Source: Nocardia terrae
GTDB lineage: Bacteria; Actinomycetota; Actinomycetes; Mycobacteriales; Mycobacteriaceae
Direction: 5' to 3'
NCBI RefSeq assembly: GCF_009760405.1
Contig: NZ_WRPP01000014.1
Coordinates: 62,001-126,000 of the forward strand
DNA length: 64,000 nt
Position numbers and translations under genes: made by a program. The notes beneath the pieces are model-generated. The model did no database searches, was not told where the DNA came from, and saw only the letters and a program-made list of their open reading frames with translations. Positions 33,097 to 40,824 of this stretch are shown here, one piece after another. Positions within the stretch are counted from its first letter, which is position 1; the number at the start of each line of letters is the position of its first letter.

Positions 33097-33129
33097 GGTC
33101 TTCTCCCGTGACGAGGGCGAATGACCACG

Positions 33130-33161
33130 CGAAAAAGCCCCGGGCATTCGCCCGGGGCTTT
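33130..33161 (-). terminator. Intrinsic terminator in the leader of the second ThrRS gene (attenuator)
   Basis: Perfect 12-bp stem AAAGCCCCGGGC / GCCCGGGGCTTT with a 4-nt loop, running into T5 on the minus strand. It lies between the Thr-rich leader peptide stop (33175) and the ThrRS start (33096), so read-through is required for expression. Confidence 0.85.
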
Positions 33162-33174
33162 GTCAGAACAAGGT

Positions 33175-33246
33175 TCAGCGCGCCGGGACGGTATCCGGCG
33201 TCGTAGTCATCTGGAAGCGATGCACGGTCGACTGGTAGCGCTGCAT
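33175..33246 (-). CDS. Thr-rich leader peptide (attenuation), 23 residues
   Basis: Short frame from ATG 33246 to TGA 33175. It ends MTTTPDTVPAR: four Thr codons within six residues, at 33207-33190. A TACGTT -10 (33255-33260) with TTGCCG -35 (33278-33283) at 17-nt spacing would place the transcript start at or next to the ATG, so the message may be leaderless. An alternative start is ATG 33210 (11 residues). A CGCCGG/CCGGCG hairpin right after the Thr codons could pair alternatively with the terminator (CCCGG:CCGGG). The model is ribosome stalling at Thr codons when Thr-tRNA is low, preventing termination. Confidence 0.72.
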   Translation of the reverse strand: MQRYQSTVHRFQMTTTPDTVPAR

Positions 33247-33254
33247 GGTCGAGG

Positions 33255-33283
33255 AACGTACACCGGGCCCGCCCGCACGGCAA
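33255..33283 (-). promoter_or_regulatory. Predicted promoter of the ThrRS leader
   Basis: -35 TTGCCG (33278-33283), 17-nt spacer, -10 TACGTT (33255-33260), 8 nt before the leader ATG. It fits a housekeeping SigA-type promoter; not experimentally shown. Confidence 0.6.
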
Positions 33284-33318
33284 CTGCGATTCCGGTCGCG
33301 CGCGGCTAGGGTCGTCGA

Positions 33319-34770
33319 ATGAGCTCGGCTGCAACACGATTCGGGCGGCGGTTGAGCCCGTCGGAGCGATGGTTCTGGATCATCGACCGGATGTCCCCGT
33401 CGAATTGCTGCGGCCGCGTGCGCGTCCACGGCCGCATCGCGGCGGATCGATTGGCGGTCGCCGCCGCGGCATTGATCGCCGAGTATCCACTGCTGCGGAT
33501 GGCGGTTGTGGACAATTCGGGACGCGACCCGTGGCTGATGCCACTGGATTCGCCGCACATTCCGGTGCGGCAGGTGACAGCCGCGCACAGCGAAGCGTGG
33601 ATCGGCGAAATGAACGCCGAGTTGGCGCGTCCGTTCGACACCAGGGAGGGCTTGGCCAGAATTGTCGACATCGTCTCCGCCGCGGGGACCGAGGACGAAT
33701 TCCACGACGTGGTGCTGACGATTTCGCACATCGTCGTCGACGGCCGGTCCTTGATGGCGGTGCTGCGCAAGCTCGTGACGCATGCCGGCGGCAACGCGAA
33801 TCATCTGGTCGTCGAGCGAGATTCGATTCCGGCCGCCGATGATCTGATCCCACCGGCGGCGCGCGGGGTGTGGCGATATCTGTACACGAATCTCTTCGAC
33901 CAGGCGGCGGCGATCGTGATGCGGCCGCGCCGATTCGACGTGCGGAATCCGGCGGCAATACCCGTCCGGCAGACCAGGATCGTGCATCGTGTCCTGGATC
34001 GCGAGGCGCTGGCCGAATTGGTGTCCGACTGTCGCCGCGCCGGAGTGACGGTCCACGCGGCCATGACCGCGGCGGTGGCCCGGGCGCTGGGCGAGGTGTC
34101 GGATCCGGGTTCGGCCGGGGTGGCGGGGATCGGCTCCCCGGTGGATTTCCGGAACCTGCTGCGGCCCTTGCCGGACCGCGACGAGCTGGGCATCTACGCC
34201 CCCGTCCTGGTCGGTTTCGTGCGGTTCGGGCCCGCGGTGCCGCTGTGGTCGGCGGCGCGTTCGCTGAAGCGGCAGCTGGATCGCGGTGTCCGGCAGCGCA
34301 GGCATCTGTCGACGGTGGCGGGCATGCGGTTCGGCACGCCGAGAGCGTTGGAATCCGGCCGTCGCCTCGCGGAAATGGTGGATCGGCGCGCGCCCTGGAA
34401 TGTGTCGGTCACCAATCTCGGCCGCGTCGAATTCCCGGCCGAGATCGGCGCGTGGCGGTTCTCGGGATTGCTGCTGGCGGCGTCGAATTCGTGTGTGAGC
34501 GTCATGACGGTCGCGATCACGACCGCACACGACGAAATGCACCTCGGCTTCTGCCATCTCGACCGGATCGTGCCCGAGCGGCAGGCCCGCGAATTCGCGG
34601 ACGCGGTCCTGACCGCTCTGCGCGAGCGGCCGGAACCCTCACCCGAGCCGGTGCTCCAGCAGGCCGCGCAGCGCCGCCCGATCGGGCTTCCTGGTGCGTC
34701 CCGTGACGGGGATTTCGTCGACCACCACGATGTCGTCGGGCACCGCGGAAACATCGATCAGGTCCGGTAA
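33319..34770 (+). CDS. Condensation-fold acyltransferase (PapA/WS-DGAT-like)
   Basis: 483 residues. The catalytic motif is SHIVVDG, with His137 and Asp141-Gly142, the HHxxxDG motif with the first His replaced. A second conserved block is SPVDFRNLLRP (about 274-284), and NVSVTNLG resembles the DFGWG-side region. Such enzymes transfer acyl groups from CoA/ACP to hydroxyl or amine acceptors (for example PapA5 in mycobacterial lipids). ATG 33319 lies 5 nt after a TAGGGT -10-like hexamer, so it may be leaderless. Its 3' end overlaps the convergent AMP ligase by 132 nt. Substrates unknown. Confidence 0.75.
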   Translation: MSSAATRFGRRLSPSERWFWIIDRMSPSNCCGRVRVHGRIAADRLAVAAAALIAEYPLLRMAVVDNSGRDPWLMPLDSPHIPVRQVTAAHSEAWIGEMNAELARPFDTREGLARIVDIVSAAGTEDEFHDVVLTISHIVVDGRSLMAVLRKLVTHAGGNANHLVVERDSIPAADDLIPPAARGVWRYLYTNLFDQAAAIVMRPRRFDVRNPAAIPVRQTRIVHRVLDREALAELVSDCRRAGVTVHAAMTAAVARALGEVSDPGSAGVAGIGSPVDFRNLLRPLPDRDELGIYAPVLVGFVRFGPAVPLWSAARSLKRQLDRGVRQRRHLSTVAGMRFGTPRALESGRRLAEMVDRRAPWNVSVTNLGRVEFPAEIGAWRFSGLLLAASNSCVSVMTVAITTAHDEMHLGFCHLDRIVPERQAREFADAVLTALRERPEPSPEPVLQQAAQRRPIGLPGASRDGDFVDHHDVVGHRGNIDQVR

Positions 34771-36210
34771 TTCGCGCCGCAACCGGGATTCGACATCGAT
34801 CGCGCCGGGATCGGGCACCACGGCCAGCACGATGCGTTCGTCGCCGACATCGTCGGGAATGCCGACCATGATCGCCTGCCGCACCCCGTCGAGCGCGGCG
34901 ATGGCCGGTTCGTACAGCCCCGGATAGATATTGGTCTTGCCGCGGATCATCATGTCCTTCTTGCGGCCCATGAGCACCAGCGCGTCGCCCTCGAAGCGCG
35001 CCAGGTCACCGGTGGCGATCTCCTTGAGCGGCGCTTCGCCCAGATAGCCGTGGCACAGATTCGGGCCGGACAGGATGAGTTCGCCGTCGTCGGCGATGCG
35101 CGCGTCCACGCCCTCGACCGGTGGCCCGAGCGGATCGCCGGGACCTTCGAAGGCGAGTTTGTCGGTGCCGGAAATGATTGCCACCGGCAGGATCTCGGTC
35201 ATGCCGTAGATGGCGAGGAACTCGGTGTCCGGCAGCGCGGCGCGGGCCCGGCGCAGCAGCGCGGTGGTGACGGGCGCGCCGCCGAGGGAGATCTCCTCGA
35301 TATTGGCCGGCGCGTCGAGCTTCCCCGATTCGATGGCGTCGAGGACCACCGCGAGGTCGGCGGGGGTGAAGAACGTGTGGGTGGCGGTATCCAGGGTCCG
35401 CGCGAATCCGACGGGATCGATATGGGTCTCGAAGCGCGGATACCGAGGCATCGACCATCGAGCCCCCTCGAGCACCGCGGGCAGCCCCATCATCAGCTGT
35501 TCGGTGTGCAGGTGCGAGCCGGGCATGAGGGTGGTGCAGCCCGCCATGGCCGCCAGTCCCGCGCCCAGCGAACCCCGGGTGTGCACAACGGCTTTGGGCT
35601 CGGCGGTGGTGCCGGAGGTGAAGACGATGAGCGCCTCGGCGTCGGGATCCTCCACCGGGGTGTCGACCGTCGAGCCGCTCGCGGGCCCGGACCAGCCCGG
35701 TTCCGAACCGACCAGCTGCCGCAGGGGAATCGAACCGCGCGGTGTCCCCGGCAGTCGCAGCCCACAGTGGATGTGCCGCACGGGTAGCTTGCCGAATTCC
35801 GGCAGCGACAGCCCGAGTCTTCGCCCGTACCGGCGCAGCGGCCCGCTCAGCAGGTACAGCAGCGTCTCGGTGGCCGCCCAGGTCGGCCGCACCAATTCCA
35901 GGCGGCGCGCGAACAATTCGGGTCCGACGCCCGGATCCACGAACACGATGGTGCCGCCCGCCGCGACGGTGCCCAGCACCAGCACGACCGCGTCGACGCA
36001 CGGGCGGATGGAGAAGAGCATGCGGTCGCCGGGCCGGAAACCCTTGCTGTGCAGCCGTTTCACCACCAGCCGGATGCGGGCGTCCAGTTCGGCGAAGCTG
36101 AGCGGCGGCTCGCCGATCATGCCCAGCGCGGGCGCGTCGGGCGTGCGCAGCACCTGTTCCCGCAGCAGGGCGGTGAAATCCTCGCCCGCCGCGTCGTTCT
36201 CGGCCGTCAC
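34639..36210 (-). CDS. AMP-dependent acyl-CoA/acid ligase (ANL superfamily)
   Basis: 523 residues. Adenylation motifs are present: A3 IVFTSGTTAEPKAVVHT, A5 YGMTEILPVA, A7 TGDLARF, A8 GRKKDMMIRGKTNIYPG, and a degenerate A10 GRTRKPDRAAL. The enzyme should adenylate a carboxylic acid, with CoA or carrier thiolation next; an OleC-like beta-lactone synthetase role is a less certain alternative. GTG 36210 overlaps the GT2 stop by 4 nt (GTGA). It is last of the KAS-KAS-GT2-ligase operon. Confidence 0.85.
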   Translation of the reverse strand: MTAENDAAGEDFTALLREQVLRTPDAPALGMIGEPPLSFAELDARIRLVVKRLHSKGFRPGDRMLFSIRPCVDAVVLVLGTVAAGGTIVFVDPGVGPELFARRLELVRPTWAATETLLYLLSGPLRRYGRRLGLSLPEFGKLPVRHIHCGLRLPGTPRGSIPLRQLVGSEPGWSGPASGSTVDTPVEDPDAEALIVFTSGTTAEPKAVVHTRGSLGAGLAAMAGCTTLMPGSHLHTEQLMMGLPAVLEGARWSMPRYPRFETHIDPVGFARTLDTATHTFFTPADLAVVLDAIESGKLDAPANIEEISLGGAPVTTALLRRARAALPDTEFLAIYGMTEILPVAIISGTDKLAFEGPGDPLGPPVEGVDARIADDGELILSGPNLCHGYLGEAPLKEIATGDLARFEGDALVLMGRKKDMMIRGKTNIYPGLYEPAIAALDGVRQAIMVGIPDDVGDERIVLAVVPDPGAIDVESRLRRELPDLIDVSAVPDDIVVVDEIPVTGRTRKPDRAALRGLLEHRLG

Positions 36211-36959
36211 CGGATGTCCACCAGTTCCGGCTTGTAGCGATGATCGGCGTACCAGGCGAGAGTCTTGCGCACGCCCCAGGCTCGCACGCGCCGGTTGGAG
36301 CCGTATACCCGGACGTCGCGGCGCAGCCCGTAGTCGGTGGTCAGCATGCGCACCGCGTTGACGAGGGCCCGATCCTCGTGCAGGTCCTCGATGGCGGTGC
36401 GCGGGAATCCGCCCGCGGCCTCGTACAGTTCGGCGGTGATGGCCATATTGCAGCCGGGCGTCATGACGTAGGGACCCAGGTAGCGCGGATCCCGATTGCC
36501 GGGCCGGATCTTCCCGAAGGCCGTCGCCACCTCCAGCGCGACCCGGATGATGGTGCGGTCCAGCAGGTTCACGCCCTCGTCGGTGCGCGGGACGAGCTGT
36601 CCGCTGATCAGTCGCAGCCCGGAATCGAAGCCCGCCCGGATCCGCGCGGTCCAGTCCGGGGCGGGCAGGCAGTCGGCATCGGTGCGGGCCAGCCGCAGCG
36701 CACCCGCCGCGATCGCGTGCCGCATGCCGGTGTCGGCGGCCGCGCCGGTGCCCTTCACCGGTTCGACGACGATCTCGATCCGCGGTTGTGGATGCGTGTC
36801 GGCGAACTCGCGCACCACCTTCGCGGTGGCGTCGGTCGAGTTGTTGTCCACCACCAGCAGCGTGAAATCGCGGTCCTGCTGTGCGGCCAGGGCGGCCAGC
36901 GTGGCGGTGATGCCGTGCTCCTCGTTGTAGGCAGGCACTATCACCCAGAGTTCGTGCAT
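36207..36959 (-). CDS. Family 2 glycosyltransferase
   Basis: 250 residues. N-terminal VPAYNEEHGI and nucleotide-binding VVDNNSTD, then the DxD-type TDADCLPAPDW and the acidic AIEDLHEDRAL typical of GT-A inverting enzymes. No membrane helix is evident, so it is a soluble or peripheral enzyme using an NDP-sugar. It lies between the KAS-like and ligase genes and probably glycosylates the product of this cluster. The acceptor is unknown. Confidence 0.88.
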   Translation of the reverse strand: MHELWVIVPAYNEEHGITATLAALAAQQDRDFTLLVVDNNSTDATAKVVREFADTHPQPRIEIVVEPVKGTGAAADTGMRHAIAAGALRLARTDADCLPAPDWTARIRAGFDSGLRLISGQLVPRTDEGVNLLDRTIIRVALEVATAFGKIRPGNRDPRYLGPYVMTPGCNMAITAELYEAAGGFPRTAIEDLHEDRALVNAVRMLTTDYGLRRDVRVYGSNRRVRAWGVRKTLAWYADHRYKPELVDIR

Positions 36960-36989
36960 CGTCCCTCCGGTGGAATTCCGCGCCCGGGC

Positions 36990-37871
36990 TTACGGTTTCG
37001 GCAAGCGATAGGCGATGGCGGCAGCCGACGGGCCCGCTCCGGCGGCCACGAACAAGGCTACGTCGGCGCGGTCGAGCTTGCCGCTGTCCCGGGCCGCGAG
37101 GTAGGCGACGGGCAGGGCGGAGGTGTGCGCGTCGCTCTCGGTGTCGTCGGCGCTGACCGCCTCCGGGTCGATGCCGAGCCGATGGGCGAGCCGGGCCGGG
37201 AAGTCGGCGGTGGGCCGTCCGCAGATGAGCAGCGTGCGGTCGAGGGGGACCTCGGCCACGTCGAGCGCTTCCTCGGCCGCCGAAACCGCGTGGTGGAGCA
37301 GCTCTTCGACGTTGCCGGCGCGGTCCACCACGATCGAGGACCGACCGGTCGTGCCCATCTCGGACAGGCGCAGGAAGCCCTCCGCCGCCGGCCGTCCATC
37401 GGTGGCGCTGATGTGCAGCGCCCCGAATCCGGCCGGGCCCGGGACCTTTTCCAGCAGCATGGCCGCACCGACCGGTTTGATCGGGAAACCCGGCTGCGGC
37501 TCGGCCGATTTCGACGGATGCGCGTCACCCGACACCAGCAGCACGCGGTGCACGGTCGGCGCCTCCAACAGCGCCTGGCTGACCTGAATGGCATTGAGAA
37601 TGCCGCAGGCCCCGTTCATCAGGTCGAACGACAGGCACGGCACATCACCGCTGTGATATTCCAGCCCGATGCCCGCCTGCTGCTGAATCAGCGCGGACAT
37701 GGCCGGTTCCACCATGTTCGAGTCGCGATAGACGCCGGTATTGATCAGCGCGTCGATCTGCTCCGGCGTCGCGCCGGCCTCGGCGATGGCGCGTCGCGCC
37801 GCCCCCGCGGCCTGCTCGATGGAGCTGCCGCCGCCGATCTCGGTGGTTACGGAAGTAATTACGATTCCCAT
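36990..37871 (-). CDS. Truncated/degenerate KAS III-like protein
   Basis: 293 residues, about 40-50 shorter than KAS III at the N-terminus. The nucleophile Cys89 is kept (LMNGACG), but the HQAN histidine position reads CGRPTAD (217-223) and the Asn of GNTSA is His249 (DAHTSA). The complete triad is therefore missing, while the thiolase fold ends normally (AAGAGPSAAA). Likely the non- or differently-catalytic half of a heterodimer with the upstream KAS. ATG 37871; 6 nt separate it from that gene. Confidence 0.75.
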   Translation of the reverse strand: MGIVITSVTTEIGGGSSIEQAAGAARRAIAEAGATPEQIDALINTGVYRDSNMVEPAMSALIQQQAGIGLEYHSGDVPCLSFDLMNGACGILNAIQVSQALLEAPTVHRVLLVSGDAHPSKSAEPQPGFPIKPVGAAMLLEKVPGPAGFGALHISATDGRPAAEGFLRLSEMGTTGRSSIVVDRAGNVEELLHHAVSAAEEALDVAEVPLDRTLLICGRPTADFPARLAHRLGIDPEAVSADDTESDAHTSALPVAYLAARDSGKLDRADVALFVAAGAGPSAAAIAYRLPKP

Positions 37872-37877
37872 GCTGCA

Positions 37878-38921
37878 TCACACCCGAAGATCGCCGAGCG
37901 TCACCGACAGAAACCCGGCCACGACACCGGAAGCCGCGGGCACCATCAGTACTTTCTCCCCGGACGCTATCCGCTGTTGTTTGAGCGCGTCGTGCAAAAC
38001 CACGAAATGCGAGGTGGACGCGGTGTTGCCGAAGCGGTCCAGCACCATGAGCGCGGGCGGGATCGGGGCGTCGAATTCGCGTTCGGCGATCTTGGCCACG
38101 AAATCCACTGCGGGCGCGCTGAATTGATGATGGATCACATGGTGGTAGCCCTCGGCCGCGAAACTGCTGCCGCGCTCGGTGAGGAAATCGCGCTGCCGGG
38201 TGGTCCACAGCAGATACCGGGACTCGTTGTGCATGGCCCGGTTGTCGGTGTACAGCGCGATACCGGAAGTGCGGTCACTGGGCATACCCAGGCACAACTG
38301 CGCGAACGAGGCGCTGGTATTGAGTTCGATGTAGTCGATGCAGTCCGTCTCGGTGCCCTCGCCGTCGAGAATCACCGCGGCCGCGCCGTCGCCGACGGTC
38401 AGTGAGGCGAACTGCGGATCGTATTTCTGCGACATCTCGCGCACCGCGGTATCGGAGATGGGCGTGATGTACTCCCCGGAAACCACCAGCCCGCGTTTCA
38501 CGATGCCCGCACGAATCATGCGATCCAGCACCAGAACTCCGCTCATCATGCCGGCGCAGGCATTCGAGACGTCGAAGTGGACGGCGTCGCCCGCACCGAG
38601 TTCATTGCGCAGCATGAGCGCGAAGGAGGGCTCGACGCAGAATTCGCCGTCGCGAATACGAGTGATGGAACAGGAGATGACGACATCCAGATCGGCGGCG
38701 TCATAGGACGAATTGTCCAGGGCCGTGCGGGCCGCCGCCAATGCGACGGTGAACGAATCCTCGTCCTCGGCGCAGACGCGGCGGTGCCGCACGCCGCTGA
38801 TGCGCTCCAGGTCGAGCGGGGACTCGATGGCCAGCCGGGCCAGCAACTCCGCGGTCGATATCTCGGCGGCGGGCAGGTACGAACCCACCGCCTCGATTCG
38901 TGATCTCAGCATGTTTTCCAC
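37878..38921 (-). CDS. KAS III-like beta-ketoacyl synthase
   Basis: 347 residues with the full Cys-His-Asn triad: Cys122 (SNACAGM), His265 (HHQFS) and Asn299 (FGNTAS). KAS III/OleA-type enzymes condense acyl thioesters by Claisen chemistry. It is the first gene of the operon, preceded by an AT-rich stretch (about 38965-39000) that may hold the promoter. Together with the paired KAS-like protein, GT2, ligase and acyltransferase it suggests synthesis of a small glycosylated or acylated lipid. Confidence 0.85.
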   Translation of the reverse strand: MENMLRSRIEAVGSYLPAAEISTAELLARLAIESPLDLERISGVRHRRVCAEDEDSFTVALAAARTALDNSSYDAADLDVVISCSITRIRDGEFCVEPSFALMLRNELGAGDAVHFDVSNACAGMMSGVLVLDRMIRAGIVKRGLVVSGEYITPISDTAVREMSQKYDPQFASLTVGDGAAAVILDGEGTETDCIDYIELNTSASFAQLCLGMPSDRTSGIALYTDNRAMHNESRYLLWTTRQRDFLTERGSSFAAEGYHHVIHHQFSAPAVDFVAKIAEREFDAPIPPALMVLDRFGNTASTSHFVVLHDALKQQRIASGEKVLMVPAASGVVAGFLSVTLGDLRV

Positions 38922-39052
38922 TCCCAGCAGCCCCCTCGGTTGCGAGGGACGCTAGCAGTGCGCGTATTTCGGTTTTGAAAAATCTATAATTCAGATCATG
39001 TGAGCTGAACTACATTGCGGCGCAACATCTTCTGCATTACCGCAGCGTGGGA

Positions 39053-39787
39053 TCAGCCGCGCCGCGCGAAACGCCCGGACTCGGCCTGGTCACGGGGCTT
39101 GACGACGATGCTGTCCAGATTGACGTGCGGCGGGCGCGAGGCCACGAAACCGATGATCTCGGCGATGTCCTGCGCCACAAGCGGATCGATGCCCCGGTAC
39201 ACGCTCGCGGCGCGCTCGGCGTCGCCGCCGAAGCGCACCAGCGAGAACTCCGTCTCCACCGCGCCCGGCAGGATCTCGGTCAAACGCACCGGCTGGCCCA
39301 GCAATTCGCCGCGCAGCGTCCGGTGCAGCACCGCCTGCGCGTGCTTGGCGGAGGTGTAGCCGGAGCCGTTGTCGTAGACCGAAATGGCGGCGACCGAGGT
39401 GATGGTGACGATGAGGCCGTCGCCGGAGGCGATCAGCTTGGGCAGCAACGCCTTCGTGAGCCGCAACGTGCCCAGCACATTGGTTTCCCACATCCAGCGC
39501 CAGTCGTCCAGATCGGCCTCGCTGACCGGCGCCAGGCCCTTCGCGCCACCGGCGTTGTTGACCAGCACATCGCAGCGCTCGACCGCATCGGTGAAGGCCC
39601 GCACCGACTCCTCGTCGGTCACATCCAGTTGCAGCGCGGTCCCGCCGATCTCCTCGGCGAGCTTCTCGAGCCGGTCGACGCGCCGCGCGCCGACGTACAC
39701 GTGGTACCCCTGCTTGGCGAGTTCGCGGGCAGTTGCCTCGCCGATACCCGAACTGGCTCCGGTCACCACAGCGGTACGAGTGCTCAT
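39053..39787 (-). CDS. Short-chain dehydrogenase/reductase (Rv0484c-like)
   Basis: 244 residues. Cofactor motif TGASSGIG (9-16) and catalytic YTSAKHAQ (Tyr-x3-Lys) define a classical SDR; NNAGG supports it. It should reduce a carbonyl or oxidise an alcohol with NADP(H); the substrate is unknown. Syntenic with Rv0484c, so it marks the right edge of the inserted island. ATG 39787 is the natural start; the divergent hydrolase follows after about 108 nt. Confidence 0.9.
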   Translation of the reverse strand: MSTRTAVVTGASSGIGEATARELAKQGYHVYVGARRVDRLEKLAEEIGGTALQLDVTDEESVRAFTDAVERCDVLVNNAGGAKGLAPVSEADLDDWRWMWETNVLGTLRLTKALLPKLIASGDGLIVTITSVAAISVYDNGSGYTSAKHAQAVLHRTLRGELLGQPVRLTEILPGAVETEFSLVRFGGDAERAASVYRGIDPLVAQDIAEIIGFVASRPPHVNLDSIVVKPRDQAESGRFARRG

Positions 39788-39895
39788 GTCCTGAGCTTAG
39801 GCAAGAGCTGTACACCCCGGCCTCTCGCCCCGCGCCCGCCGCGGGCACCGCGGCGGACGCGAGATCCCGGCAGCGCTGCCGGTTAGCCTCACTCC

Positions 39896-40720
39896 ATGGC
39901 GATTCGGGATGTAGCAAGCGCGGACGGCACGACCATCGTTTACCGGGTGACCGGTCCGGAAGGGGCGCGGCCCCTGGTCCTCCTGCACGGCTGGGCCGGA
40001 AACCTGCGCAACTGGGGTCGCGCCGCCGACCTGCTCGCCGAGCACTTCCGCGTGATCGCCGTCGACCTGCGCGGCCACGGCTACTCCGACGCCCCCGAAG
40101 CCGGATACGACGACCCGAAGAACTGGGCCGCCGATATCGCCGCGGTCCTCGGGGCCGAGAACATCACCTCCGGCGCGATCCTGCTCGGCTGGTCCTACGG
40201 CGGCATCGTCGCCTCGGACTATCTGACGGCCTATGGCACGGGCGCCGTCGCGGGCGTCGTCTACACCGGTTCACAGGCGAATATCGGCCGCGGCGTCCAG
40301 GGCGCGGAGACCGGACCCGGCATGGGCAAGGCCATCCCCGACGTCTTCGACGAGAGCGCGGGCAAGGCCACCCGCGGATTCGCGGCCTTCGGCAATGCCA
40401 ACACCGGACCCGGCCGCGACAAGGGCGTCGACGCCCAGCGCCTGTTCGGCGGCAGCATCGCCACCCTGCCCCGGGTCCGCAAGGCTTTGTTCTATCGCAC
40501 AGTCGACAACACCGAGACGCTGCGCGGCCTGGACGTGCCGGTCCTGGTTATGCACGGCACGGATGACCCGGTGGTTCCGATCGCGAACGGCCGCTACATC
40601 GCCGAGAATGTCCCGAATGCGCGGACCTCGTACTGGGAGGGCTCGTTGCACGGCCTGTTCATCGAGGACCCAAGCCGTTTCGTCGAGGAGATCACCAATT
40701 TCGTTGGCTCACTGGAGTAG
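39896..40720 (+). CDS. Alpha/beta hydrolase
   Basis: 274 residues. HGWAGNLRNW oxyanion region (about 31-40), nucleophile elbow GWSYGG, acid in GTDDPVVP and His in SLHGLF form a plausible triad. The GWSYG elbow with Trp is seen in haloperoxidase/esterase relatives. Substrate unknown. It starts at ATG 39896, divergent from the SDR and followed by a REP-like repeat before mshA. Confidence 0.85.
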   Translation: MAIRDVASADGTTIVYRVTGPEGARPLVLLHGWAGNLRNWGRAADLLAEHFRVIAVDLRGHGYSDAPEAGYDDPKNWAADIAAVLGAENITSGAILLGWSYGGIVASDYLTAYGTGAVAGVVYTGSQANIGRGVQGAETGPGMGKAIPDVFDESAGKATRGFAAFGNANTGPGRDKGVDAQRLFGGSIATLPRVRKALFYRTVDNTETLRGLDVPVLVMHGTDDPVVPIANGRYIAENVPNARTSYWEGSLHGLFIEDPSRFVEEITNFVGSLE

Positions 40721-40732
40721 TCGTTCATTCCC

Positions 40733-40773
40733 GGGGCTTCGGGGGCGAAGCCCCTGCGAGTTCACGAGAGTTG
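40733..40773. repeat. REP-like intergenic palindrome, copy 2
   Basis: Perfect GGGGCTTCG-GGGG-CGAAGCCCC dyad (40733-40754) followed by TGCGAGTT...GAGAGTTG, 13 nt after a stop codon. Confidence 0.6.
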
Positions 40774-40824
40774 TGACCGGCCTCACTTGGGAAGGTAACC
40801 AGTGCATGGGGCGTTACCACCCCT

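Noticed and set aside
33097..33318. T-box riboswitch before the ThrRS gene
   Set aside because: No T-box core, specifier stem or antiterminator bulge was seen; the Thr-codon leader explains the terminator.
33175..34557. A 460-residue minus-strand frame ending in the Thr-rich peptide
   Set aside because: Its main part is antisense to the acyltransferase and has no start signal; only the last 23 codons follow a promoter and make sense as a leader.
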